A stretch of 31,283 nt of DNA from an uncultured Eubacteriales bacterium (lineage in GTDB: Bacteria > Bacillota > Clostridia > Oscillospirales > Oscillospiraceae). Shown in pieces: positions 25,048-31,283 of the stretch. The notes under the pieces are model-generated. The model worked only from the letters and a program-made list of their open reading frames with translations. It made no database searches and was not told the DNA's origin. Both the position numbers and the translations under genes were made by a program. The stretch spans positions 1 through 31,283 of the forward strand of contig URCY01000017.1 in the NCBI GenBank assembly GCA_900546415.1, in the 5' to 3' direction. Position 1 is the first letter of the stretch, and each line of letters starts with the position of its first letter.

Positions 25048-25911
25048 TTACCGCCCCTTATCGCGTTTCAGGAAGAAATTCAGCGTTGCGTTGATGAGCA
25101 TGATGAACAGGAACAGCACCAGCGCAATGGAAAACAGCGCCTGCCGCTGCAATCCGCCGGAATAGGACATTTCGCTTGCAATGGCTGTGGTCAGGAAGCG
25201 CACGCTGCGGAACAGGCCGGGCATATTCGCCACGTTGCCGGAGACCATCATCACGGCCATGGCCTCGCCGATGGCGCGGCCGACGCCCAGCACGACGGCG
25301 GCGGCGATGCCGCTCTTGGCCGCCGGGACGGACACGCGGAAATACGTCTCGATCGGCGTGGCGCCGAGGGCGAGCGAGGCGTCCTCGTATTCCGCGGGGA
25401 CGGCCTCAAGCGCCGTGACGGACACCTTGATGATCGACGGCAGGATCATGATCGCCAGCACGATCATCGCAGCCAGCAGGCTCGCGCCGTCGGCAAGGCC
25501 GAACAGCCTGCGGATGCCGGGCACGAGGATCAGCATACCCACGAGGCCGTAGACGACCGACGGGATGCCCGCCAGCAGGCTGACGGCGGCCTCCATCACG
25601 TTTTTGACGCGCTTGGGCGCGAGCTTTGCCAGATAGACTGCCGTCAGGAAGCCGACCGGCACGCCCAGTACGATCGCGCCCGCCGTGCCGTAGACGCTCG
25701 TCAGCAGGAAGGGCAGGATGCCGTACTGCGGCCGGGCGGCCGTGGCCGCCCAGGTCTTTCCGAACAGGAACCTCGTCAGGCCGATCTCGCGGATGGCCGG
25801 AATGCCCGCGACGATCAGATAGATCGAGATCAGCAGCACGCAGCCGACCGTGATGAGCCCGAGCACGAGGAAGACCCCGTGGACGGCGTTCTCAAACGCG
25901 CGCTTTTTCAT
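25048..25911 (-). CDS. pstC: PstC, phosphate ABC transporter permease
   Basis: This 287-residue permease with about six helices has GIPSVVYGLVGMLI and the coupling loop VPAEYEDASLALGATPIETY, then GVGRAIGEAMAVMMVSGN, which is typical of PstC. The ATG is 4 nt after the pstS stop, and its ribosome site is weak (no clear GGAGG). Translation may therefore depend on coupling and be lower than that of pstS, which would fit the need for excess binding protein. Confidence 0.96.
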   Translation of the reverse strand: MKKRAFENAVHGVFLVLGLITVGCVLLISIYLIVAGIPAIREIGLTRFLFGKTWAATAARPQYGILPFLLTSVYGTAGAIVLGVPVGFLTAVYLAKLAPKRVKNVMEAAVSLLAGIPSVVYGLVGMLILVPGIRRLFGLADGASLLAAMIVLAIMILPSIIKVSVTALEAVPAEYEDASLALGATPIETYFRVSVPAAKSGIAAAVVLGVGRAIGEAMAVMMVSGNVANMPGLFRSVRFLTTAIASEMSYSGGLQRQALFSIALVLFLFIMLINATLNFFLKRDKGR

Positions 25912-25915
25912 TGCG

Positions 25916-26725
25916 TCAGCCGTTCGCCGCGACGGCGCCGGCCTGCGCGATCAGCGGAGCGGCCTCCTTGGACGTGGCGTAGTCGAAGAATTTCTGTGCC
26001 TCCTCGCTCAGCGCCGTGCCGGTCTTGGTGACAAGGACGAACGGACGCTGGATGACGTAGCTGCCGTCGAGCACGGTCTGCTCGCTCGGGGCGACGCCGC
26101 CGACGGTCAGCGCCTTGACGGTGTCCTTGAGGGCGGCCAGGGAGGCGTAGCCGATAGCGTTCGGGTTCTGTGATACGGTCGTGATGACGTCGCCGGTGGA
26201 GGTCAGCTCCTGACGGTATTTGCATTTTTCCTTCGTATCGGTGATAGACTCGAAGCCGTCGCGCGTGCCGCTGCCGGCCTCGCGGCCGATCAGGACGATC
26301 TCGCCGTCGTTGCCGCCGACGTCCTTCCAGTTCGTGATCTCGCCGGTGTAGATCTTTGCGATCGTCTCAAGGTCGAGATCCGTGACGGGGTTTTCCGGGT
26401 TGACGATCATGGCGATGCCGTCGTAGGCCAGCACCGTCTCGGTCAGGCCGGAGGCCTTTTCCTCGTCCTTCAGCGCGCGGCTGGACAGGCCGATGTCGCA
26501 GCGTCCCTCGCTGACGGCCTGAATGCCGGAGCCGGAGCCGGTCGGGTTATAGGTGAAGCTCACGCCGTCGTTTTGCTGCATGAAGGCCTCGCCCAGCGCG
26601 CCGATGACCTTTTCCATGGAGGTCGAGCCGTCGGTCGAGACGGCCTTGGCGGATTTTGCGCCGCAGCCAGCGAGCAGCGCGGCCAGAATGCCGAGTACCA
26701 TAAACAAACTGATTGCCTTTTTCAT
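25916..26725 (-). CDS. pstS: PstS, phosphate-binding lipoprotein
   Basis: This 269-residue lipoprotein captures phosphate outside the membrane. A type II signal peptide ends in LLAGC with Cys21 as the lipid anchor. Phosphate-binding segments include DGSTSMEKVIGAL, NPTGSGSGIQAV and GREAGSGTRDGFES. An AAGGAG ribosome site precedes the ATG. It is the first gene of pstSCAB-phoU-phoB-phoR. The leader carries a stem-loop and the upstream DNA carries candidate Pho-box repeats. Confidence 0.96.
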   Translation of the reverse strand: MKKAISLFMVLGILAALLAGCGAKSAKAVSTDGSTSMEKVIGALGEAFMQQNDGVSFTYNPTGSGSGIQAVSEGRCDIGLSSRALKDEEKASGLTETVLAYDGIAMIVNPENPVTDLDLETIAKIYTGEITNWKDVGGNDGEIVLIGREAGSGTRDGFESITDTKEKCKYRQELTSTGDVITTVSQNPNAIGYASLAALKDTVKALTVGGVAPSEQTVLDGSYVIQRPFVLVTKTGTALSEEAQKFFDYATSKEAAPLIAQAGAVAANG

Positions 26726-26748
26726 AATGTTTCTCCTTTCTTACTCGC

Positions 26749-26776
26749 AGCCGGGCTGAATTGCCCGGCTTTTTTC
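26749..26776 (+). terminator. Stem-loop with T tract in the pstS leader (terminator on the plus strand)
   Basis: AGCCGGGC (26749-26756) pairs with GCCCGGCT (26763-26770) and a T run follows on the plus strand, so it has terminator form only for transcription antisense to pst. On the pst mRNA it is a stem-loop just before the ribosome site. No plus-strand gene ends here. Confidence 0.55.
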
Positions 26777-26787
26777 TTTCTGACCTT

Positions 26788-26842
26788 ATCCTAAATCTCC
26801 CGTGTAAAATTCAAAATCCAACCTCTGTAAAATCCCCGTAAA
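26788..26842 (-). promoter_or_regulatory. Putative pst promoter with Pho-box-like direct repeats
   Basis: On the minus strand, TTTACG (26837-26842), TTTACA (26826-26831), TTGGAT (26815-26820) and TTTACA (26803-26808) recur every 11-12 bp. This resembles PhoP/PhoB boxes, which are TTAACA-like repeats spaced 11 bp. A weak -10, TAGGAT (26788-26793), with TTTGAA 16 nt upstream (26810-26815), could give a start near 26781. Confidence 0.5.
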
Positions 26843-26850
26843 TTTTTGAT

Positions 26851-27190
26851 CGCCCGCTCGAAGAGCGGGCGATCCTGATCTCCGTTTCATGGTCGTTCCG
26901 ACGTTCTTCTCCCCTTGAAAACTTTTATTCGCCCGACTGAAAGGCGGGCGATCCTTAATGAAGCTTCATGGTCGTTCCGACGCTACTCTCCCCCGCCAGC
27001 TTTTGTTCGCCCGACTGAAAGGCGGGCGCTCCTGATCTCCGTTTCATGGTCGTTCCGACGCTACTCTCCCCCCGGCGGCTTTTGTTCGCCCGACTGAAAG
27101 GCGGGCGATCCGCAATGAAGCTTCATGGTCGTTCCGACGTTCTTCTCCCCTCGAAAACTTTTGTTCGCCCGGCCTCGGGCGCCCGTTTGG
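26851..27190. repeat. Tandem array of four 79-bp hairpin units plus a partial fifth
   Basis: Units start at 26851, 26930, 27008 and 27087 (79, 78, 79 and 79 bp); a fifth hairpin alone starts at 27166. Each unit has a CGCCCG/CGGGCG hairpin with a GAA loop, an invariant core TTCATGGTCGTTCCGACG (itself holding GTCG/CGAC) and a pyrimidine-rich tail CTCCCC followed by ACTTTT or GCTTTT. The array fills most of the 595-bp gap between pstS and the TetR gene. Confidence 0.95.
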
Positions 27191-27241
27191 AAGGTCTATC
27201 CGTTTTTTTTGCATATTTTTGCAGAGACGATAAAAATTTTC

Positions 27242-27270
27242 TTGCAGAAGCGAATCGTTTATGTTAAAAT
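27242..27270 (+). promoter_or_regulatory. Promoter of the TetR-family gene
   Basis: TTGCAG (27242-27247), 17-nt spacer, TAAAAT (27265-27270) with a TG extension. It overlaps the in-frame ATG at 27261 and so rules that start out. Confidence 0.8.
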
Positions 27271-27320
27271 ACTTTTGGATTTTTTCGTTTAATTTTGTAT
27301 TTGAAAATGAGGAACTGCCT

Positions 27321-27941
27321 ATGAAATCAGTCCGCTCCCCCGAAGCATTGCGCGATGCGATCATCAAAGGAACGCGGCATCTGATTGCGGTCGGCGGCAT
27401 GAGCAACTTCAGCTATCCGAAGCTGCTCGCCGAGACCGGAATCGTCGCACCGACGGTTTATGAACACTTCCGGAACAAGGAAGACCTGCTCACGGCCTGT
27501 TATCTGGAGATCGACGCAGAGATCGGCCGCCTGATTGCCGGCGTGTTTGAAGACATGCCGCCCGATGTGGAGGAGGACGTCTCCGCCGTTGTGCTCGCTT
27601 ATTGTCAGAAGCTCTGGGACACCTACTGGAATTATCTGATCGCCGATTCCGACCGTACGCGGTTTTATTGGACGTTTTACCACACGGAGTATTACACCGC
27701 CGCCGTGCGCGCCCGGCGCGCCGAGAATTTCCGCGCCTTTAACCGCTTCGTCGACGCGATCGACCGGCGCTTCGACCTGTCCGACCGCTGCAACCGCTCC
27801 GTGCTCGTACACAACCTGATCGACGGCACAACGGCCGCCGCCGTGAAGCTTCTCAGCGGGGAATACTCCGACGATCCGCTCACCGTCCACACGATTTTTG
27901 AAACGATCTTCCAGCCCGTCTTCGCCATTCTGGACATCTGA
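27321..27941 (+). CDS. TetR-family transcriptional regulator
   Basis: This 206-residue regulator has a helix-turn-helix at about residues 27-50 (FSYPKLLAETGIVAPTVYEHFRN pattern, with the typical YxHFxNKEDLL end). The larger C-terminal helical domain should bind a ligand and dimerise, and is rich in aromatic residues. The start at 27321 has GAGGAA 7 nt upstream and lies about 45 nt after the predicted transcription start. It is divergent from pst and separated from it by the 79-bp repeats. No target gene is evident. Single-gene unit with a terminator. Confidence 0.88.
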   Translation: MKSVRSPEALRDAIIKGTRHLIAVGGMSNFSYPKLLAETGIVAPTVYEHFRNKEDLLTACYLEIDAEIGRLIAGVFEDMPPDVEEDVSAVVLAYCQKLWDTYWNYLIADSDRTRFYWTFYHTEYYTAAVRARRAENFRAFNRFVDAIDRRFDLSDRCNRSVLVHNLIDGTTAAAVKLLSGEYSDDPLTVHTIFETIFQPVFAILDI

Positions 27942-28015
27942 ACCCGAAGCCGATCCCCCATCCGCAGCCGCGCAGCGGAATCCGTTTCGGGACAAATTCA
28001 AACATAATAATCACA

Positions 28016-28051
28016 AAAGCGGCAGGTTTTCCGCGAAAAACCTGCCGCTTT
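28016..28051 (+). terminator. Terminator of the TetR-family gene
   Basis: AAAGCGGCAGGTTTT pairs with AAAACCTGCCGCTTT over 15 bp, about 75 nt past the stop. The central part resembles the terminator at 20281. Confidence 0.8.
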
Positions 28052-28136
28052 CTGCATTCTTTTTTGCCATTCTCACTGCTTATAAATTTCATTTCAGTTA
28101 TTTAAAGCGTTAAATCGAGCTTGAACCAACAGATTC

Positions 28137-28296
28137 TGTCATTGCGAGGCCGCCCTGCGGCCGTGGCAATCTTTAAGCCGAAGGCATGGCATCCCGCACC
28201 GAAGCACGGGAGCACGAAGCAAAAAGAAATCCCTATCAGAAAAACAGGAGATCTGCTGCATCGTTCCGCCCTGCCATATTTCGCTTCGGGATGACA
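28137..28296. repeat. TGTCATTGCGAGG-type repeat, copy 2, MITE-like
   Basis: It opens with TGTCATTGCGAGG and closes with CTTCGGGATGACA, which form imperfect terminal inverted repeats (TGTCAT/ATGACA). Inside are GGCCGC/GCGGCC and blocks shared with 16969-17075 (GGCAATCTTTAA, GGCATCCCG, CGAAGCACG). It is about 160 bp with no transposase, in the non-coding gap 27942-28512. Confidence 0.75.
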
Positions 28297-28325
28297 AATC
28301 GTTCCGTCAAAGCTTGCCGCGTCGG

Positions 28326-28469
28326 GCACAAAACTTCATGCGTGAGCACCGCACCACGAAAATGCGCAAATGCCGGTGCATGAAGTTTTTGTGCATCATT
28401 TCCGGTTGCCCCGCAGGGGCGAGGAAATGGCACATTTCTTATTTTTGCTATGCTTTTGCATAGCAAAAA
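28326..28469. repeat. Cluster of nested inverted repeats
   Basis: Four palindromes follow each other. GCACAAAACTTCATGC (28326-28341) matches 28378-28394 inverted. Inside it, GCACCG (28346-28351) pairs with CGGTGC (28374-28379). CATTTCC/GGAAATG (28397-28403/28423-28429) encloses GCCCC/GGGGC. A 12-bp stem joins 28442-28453 and 28458-28469. No gene or known RNA was recognised. Confidence 0.75.
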
Positions 28470-28508
28470 CGCGCCGCAGAGCTTCTTAAAAACTCCGCAG
28501 CGCGTTTT
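28465..28508 (-). terminator. Terminator of the yceD-rpmF operon
   Basis: Arms 28466-28481 and 28493-28508 pair at 14 of 16 positions, ending in a T run on the minus strand just after rpmF. Confidence 0.85.
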
Positions 28509-28512
28509 TTGA

Positions 28513-28701
28513 TCACTTTGCCTCGGCAACGGCAAGAACCTCGCGGCCATTGTAGGTACCGCATTTCTTGCAAGCTCTGTGGGGCAGACGCGGCTCGCCG
28601 CACTTGGGGCAAGCGACCACGCCGGGCACAGACAGCTTCCAGTGAGAGCTACGTCTCTTATCCCGTCTTGCCTTGGAAACCTTACACTTAGGGACAGCCA
28701 T
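28513..28701 (-). CDS. rpmF: 50S ribosomal protein L32
   Basis: This 62-residue ribosomal protein has the standard start MAVPKCKVSKARRDKRRS and the four-cysteine zinc site (CPKC and CKKC, followed by GTYNGREV). GAGGAGG precedes the ATG at 28701. It lies 33 nt after yceD, the usual bacterial arrangement. The fatty-acid genes that often follow (plsX, fabH) are absent and a terminator comes directly after. Confidence 0.97.
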   Translation of the reverse strand: MAVPKCKVSKARRDKRRSSHWKLSVPGVVACPKCGEPRLPHRACKKCGTYNGREVLAVAEAK

Positions 28702-28734
28702 GAATGACACCTCCTCGGTCAGAGTTGAAATTTT

Positions 28735-29241
28735 CTACTTCTTATCCTTCAAAAGCTGCCCGAGGACAGCCAAACGGGGATCAGGTTCGGGGCGGCAATC
28801 GCAATCGCCGTCGTTCAGATTCTTTCCGCAGCGGAAGCACAGACCCTTGCAGTCCGGCCTGCACAGCAGCTTGGAATCCATTTGCAGCACGAACGCAGTG
28901 GTCAGCACCTCGTCAAGATCGACGCAGTCGTCCTCGAGCAGAAACGTCCATTCGTCCGCCTCGTCCTCGTTCTCCAGACTGCGCGTCAGCACTGCGCGAA
29001 CCGGCAGGGTGAGCTTCCGCAGAAAGGGCGCGGCGCAGCGGTCGCAGATCGCGTGGAGCGTGGTCGTGAGCACCGCCTCCAGGATCAGGACGCCCGCCGT
29101 GTTCCGGACGCTTCCGACCGCCCGAACCGGCTCCTGAACGGGCTTCTGCCCGCCGAAATCCAGCTCGGAGAGATCCAGCGACGTCTCGAAGGGCTGCACG
29201 CCGTCCGGCGCTTCTATCAGCTTTGACAACCTTAACAGCAT
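28735..29241 (-). CDS. YceD/DUF177-family protein
   Basis: This 168-residue protein belongs to the DUF177 (YceD) family that almost always precedes rpmF; in other bacteria it is tied to 23S rRNA/ribosome assembly. It has the conserved CDRC and a C-terminal cysteine-rich part, CRPDCKGLCFRCGKNLND followed by CDC, which probably binds a metal. The ATG at 29241 has GAGG about 7 nt upstream, unlike the in-frame ATG at 29259. Confidence 0.93.
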   Translation of the reverse strand: MLLRLSKLIEAPDGVQPFETSLDLSELDFGGQKPVQEPVRAVGSVRNTAGVLILEAVLTTTLHAICDRCAAPFLRKLTLPVRAVLTRSLENEDEADEWTFLLEDDCVDLDEVLTTAFVLQMDSKLLCRPDCKGLCFRCGKNLNDGDCDCRPEPDPRLAVLGQLLKDKK

Positions 29242-29274
29242 AGCAAACCTCTGTTTCATAGTCGTGCGAATGAT

Positions 29275-29303
29275 ATTATATCCGCTTTTCCCCCGTTTGT
29301 CAA
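29275..29303 (-). promoter_or_regulatory. Consensus sigma-A promoter for yceD-rpmF
   Basis: Minus strand TTGACA (29298-29303), 17-nt spacer and TATAAT (29275-29280): both boxes match the consensus fully, as expected for a ribosomal protein operon. Confidence 0.95.
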
Positions 29304-29334
29304 ATGCTTTTTTTGATTTTTTCCTGTTTTTTGC

Positions 29335-29363
29335 TTGACTTTCGCGCAATTTTGGCGCATAGT
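29335..29363 (+). promoter_or_regulatory. Promoter of the RluA-family gene
   Basis: TTGACT (29335-29340), 17-nt spacer, CATAGT (29358-29363), about 45 nt before the ATG and divergent from the yceD promoter. Confidence 0.7.
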
Positions 29364-29413
29364 AATTCCATACGGCAAAACAGGTATCGTTTGCACGAAA
29401 ACGGAGAAGCTTT

Positions 29414-30388
29414 ATGAAGGAATTTACCATCGGCCCGAACGACGCCGGACAGCGGCTCGACCGCTTTTTGGCCAAGGCCGTGCCGCTTCTGCCCGCGTCT
29501 CTGGCGCAGAAATATATCCGCCTGAAGCGCATCAAGCGCAACGGCGCGCGGGCGCAGCGCGACGACCGCCTGCTTGAGGGCGACGTTCTGCAGCTTTATA
29601 TCAACGACGAATTTTTCGACGTGCCCACGGCGGACAACGCCTATCTGACCGTCGCCGTGCCGCGCCTGACAGTGGTCTACGAGGACGAAAATCTGCTTTT
29701 GGTCGACAAGCAGCCCGGCATCCCGGTGCATCCGCACGACGGCGCGGAGCCGGGCCGGACGCTCATCGACCACATTCTGGCCTACCTTTATCAAAAGCGC
29801 GAGTGGCGCCCGCGTGAGGAGGCCAGCTTCACCCCGGCGCTCTGCAACCGCATCGACCGCAACACCGGCGGCATCGTCATTGCGGCCAAAACGGCCGAGG
29901 CGCTGCGCGTCATGAACCAGAAGATCAAGGATCGCGAGCTGGACAAGCGCTATCTGGCGGTGGTCGAGGGCACGCCGAGACCCGCAAGCGGCGCGCTGAA
30001 GGGCTTTCTGTTCAAGGACGCCGTCCAGAACCGCGTCTATGTGACCGACGCGCCGCAAAGGGGCGCGAAGACCTGCGAAACGCGCTACCGTACGCTGGAG
30101 AGCCGCAACGGGCTGTCGCTCGTCGAGTGCGAGCTCGTCACCGGCCGGACGCATCAGATCCGCGCGCAGTTCGCCCACGCGGGGCATCCCCTGCTCGGGG
30201 ACGGAAAATACGGCAGGGCCGACCGCCGCCAAAAATATCAGGCGCTCTATTCCTACCGCCTGACCTTCCGCTTCACGACCGACGCCGGATCGCTCGATTA
30301 CCTCAACGGGCGCAGCTTTGCCGTTGCGGACGTTCCGTTCGTGGCGGAATTCTTCCCCGATTGCCCGGCTCTGCGGCAAAAATCGTGA
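29414..30388 (+). CDS. RluA-family pseudouridine synthase (RluC/RluD type)
   Basis: This is a 324-residue RNA pseudouridine synthase. An N-terminal S4 RNA-binding domain (about 1-65) is followed by the catalytic domain, with VVYEDENLLLVDKQPGIPVH and the catalytic Asp148 in NRIDRNTGG. In most relatives this motif reads HRLDRDTSG, so Asn at the first position and GG at the end are variants. GRTHQIRAQFAHAGHPLLGD is the usual C-terminal motif. The target is probably 23S rRNA, but the site cannot be assigned. No terminator is seen before the next promoter. Confidence 0.92.
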   Translation: MKEFTIGPNDAGQRLDRFLAKAVPLLPASLAQKYIRLKRIKRNGARAQRDDRLLEGDVLQLYINDEFFDVPTADNAYLTVAVPRLTVVYEDENLLLVDKQPGIPVHPHDGAEPGRTLIDHILAYLYQKREWRPREEASFTPALCNRIDRNTGGIVIAAKTAEALRVMNQKIKDRELDKRYLAVVEGTPRPASGALKGFLFKDAVQNRVYVTDAPQRGAKTCETRYRTLESRNGLSLVECELVTGRTHQIRAQFAHAGHPLLGDGKYGRADRRQKYQALYSYRLTFRFTTDAGSLDYLNGRSFAVADVPFVAEFFPDCPALRQKS

Positions 30389-30395
30389 AATCGCG

Positions 30396-30424
30396 TTGAC
30401 AATTCCGACACGATTCGATATAAT
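30396..30424 (+). promoter_or_regulatory. Perfect-consensus promoter for the NifU-like/GGGtGRT pair
   Basis: TTGACA (30396-30401), 17-nt spacer, TATAAT (30419-30424). The roughly 90-nt leader ends with a TGCGCC/GGCGCA hairpin (30483-30505) just before the ribosome site. Confidence 0.95.
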
Positions 30425-30522
30425 ACACCTAGTGTTCGACAGGACTAAGAACTTCCCGACGTCCTTCTCGATATGGAAATTTTGCGCCCGATCCAAAACG
30501 GCGCATGGAAAGGATTTATGCA

Positions 30523-31215
30523 ATGATTTACACAACTGAAGTTCAGCACATGTGTCCCGTTGCCAAGGGCGCATACCACGGCCCGGCTCCCATCCCCGAA
30601 GAGGGCAAGTGGGTGCAGGCGAAGGAAATCTCGGATATTTCCGGCTTCACGCACGGTGTCGGCTGGTGCGCGCCGCAGCAGGGCGCCTGCAAGCTGACCC
30701 TGAACGTCAAGAACGGCGTCATCGAAGAGGCGCTGGTCGAGACGATCGGCTGCTCCGGCATGACCCATTCGGCAGCCATGGCCTCCGAAATTCTCATCGG
30801 CAAGACCATCCTTGAGGCTCTGAATACCGACCTCGTCTGCGACGCCATCAACACCGCCATGCGCGAGCTGTTCCTGCAGATCGTCTATGGCCGCACGCAG
30901 TCCGCGTTCTCCGAGGGCGGCCTGTCCGTCGGCGCCTCCATGGAGGATCTCGGCAAGGGTCTGCGCTCCCAGGTCGGCACGATGTTCGCCACCAAGGAAA
31001 AGGGCCCGCGCTATCTGGAAATGGCCGAGGGCTATGTCACCCGCATCGCCCTGAACAAGGAAGACGAGATCGTCGGCTATGAATTCATCAACCTCGGCAA
31101 GATGATGGACTTCGTCAAGAAGGGCATCGAGCCGGCGGAGGCGATGGAGAAGGCCAAGGGTCACTACGGCCAGTTTGACAACGCGGCCAAGTATGTCGAC
31201 CCGCGTCAGGAATAA
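30523..31215 (+). CDS. NifU-like iron-sulfur scaffold-family protein
   Basis: This 230-residue protein has an IscU/NifU N-terminal-like core: CKLTLNVKNGVIEEALVETIGCSGMTHSAAMAS follows the usual pattern of a strand, a cysteine and a helix start. Cysteines are at 11, 49, 56, 77 and 106. It is longer than IscU and has a C-terminal part not seen in IscU. From memory, proteins of this kind stand directly upstream of GGGtGRT proteins in Clostridia, and the next gene fits. The start at 30523 has AAAGGA 9 nt upstream. It has a very strong promoter. A role in building or carrying an Fe-S cluster is inferred only. Confidence 0.8.
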   Translation: MIYTTEVQHMCPVAKGAYHGPAPIPEEGKWVQAKEISDISGFTHGVGWCAPQQGACKLTLNVKNGVIEEALVETIGCSGMTHSAAMASEILIGKTILEALNTDLVCDAINTAMRELFLQIVYGRTQSAFSEGGLSVGASMEDLGKGLRSQVGTMFATKEKGPRYLEMAEGYVTRIALNKEDEIVGYEFINLGKMMDFVKKGIEPAEAMEKAKGHYGQFDNAAKYVDPRQE

Positions 31216-31232
31216 GAGAGGAGGACACAACA

Positions 31233-31283
31233 ATGGCTTTGTTTGAAAGTTACGAAAGAAGAATCGACAAGATCAACGGCGTC
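31233..31283 (+). CDS. GGGtGRT-family protein, N-terminal fragment (cut by window edge)
   Basis: Only 17 codons are present (MALFESYERRIDKINGV). This matches the remembered N-terminus of the GGGtGRT protein family, and a GAGGAGG ribosome site lies just upstream. It is 17 nt after the NifU-like gene, so both are co-transcribed. Function of the family is unknown. Confidence 0.7.
   Translation, partial: MALFESYERRIDKINGV

Noticed and set aside
26915..27097. 60-codon frame giving a repeated peptide (FVRPTERRA, SWSFRRYSPP)
   Set aside because: It is produced by the 79-bp tandem repeats. The frame shifts between units because 79 is not a multiple of three, and there is no ribosome site.
26851..27190. 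Possible CRISPR array
   Set aside because: Units are contiguous and 79 bp long, with no unique spacers and no cas genes.
27261..27320. Upstream in-frame ATG for the TetR-type gene
   Set aside because: This ATG overlaps the extended -10 and would lie before the transcription start. The ATG at 27321 has a ribosome site.
29300..30574. 424-codon minus-strand frame
   Set aside because: It is antisense to the RluA-family gene and covers both the promoter at 30396 and the yceD promoter region.

Overview
The window looks like chromosomal DNA of a high-GC anaerobic member of the Clostridia, most likely an Oscillospirales-type gut Firmicute. The evidence is an Rnf complex in the order C-D-G-E-A-B, an activating enzyme for the anaerobic ribonucleotide reductase, a Pst operon with PhoU/PhoB/PhoR, S-layer-homology domains, strong AGGAGG ribosome binding sites and consensus sigma-A promoters. 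No phage, transposase, plasmid or CRISPR genes are seen. The genus is not resolved. Because GC is high, most long antisense reading frames are shadows of real genes.

Layout. (1) 114-4960, minus: rnfC-D-G-E-A-B, a ferredoxin:NAD+ oxidoreductase that pumps ions. (2) 5115-6009, minus: three tightly packed small genes of unknown role, two of them proline-rich. (3) 6073-8273, plus: YfcE-like phosphoesterase, type III pantothenate kinase (coaX) and a lysophospholipase-like hydrolase. (4) 8417-13142, plus: a secreted SLH/lysozyme protein, then truA, an ArsC-like protein, a membrane zinc-ribbon protein and a CCA-adding-type nucleotidyltransferase, almost all coupled by 4-nt overlaps. (5) 13208-14482: guanine deaminase. 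(6) 14679-16868: an LtaS-type membrane phosphoglycerol transferase. (7) 17287-20123, minus: PAP2 phosphatase, alpha/beta hydrolase, nrdG and dut. (8) 20466-26725, minus: pstS-C-A-B-phoU-phoB-phoR, a complete phosphate uptake and sensing operon. (9) 27321-27941: TetR-type regulator. (10) 28513-29241, minus: yceD-rpmF. (11) 29414-30388: RluA-type pseudouridine synthase. (12) 30523 to the edge: a NifU-like scaffold protein and the start of a GGGtGRT-family protein.

The most unusual material is in four longer intergenic gaps. Two of them (around 17.1 kb and 20.4 kb) carry the same array of four short hairpins, each followed by a TATATCA box, and the stems differ between copies by compensating changes. 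The gap between pstS and the TetR gene holds four tandem copies of a 79-bp unit that contains hairpins, placed directly upstream of a candidate PhoP/PhoB box. A TGTCATTGCGAGG element occurs at 16.97 kb and at 28.14 kb, the second copy with terminal inverted repeats like a MITE. All functional statements are from sequence reading and remembered family knowledge; no database search was run.
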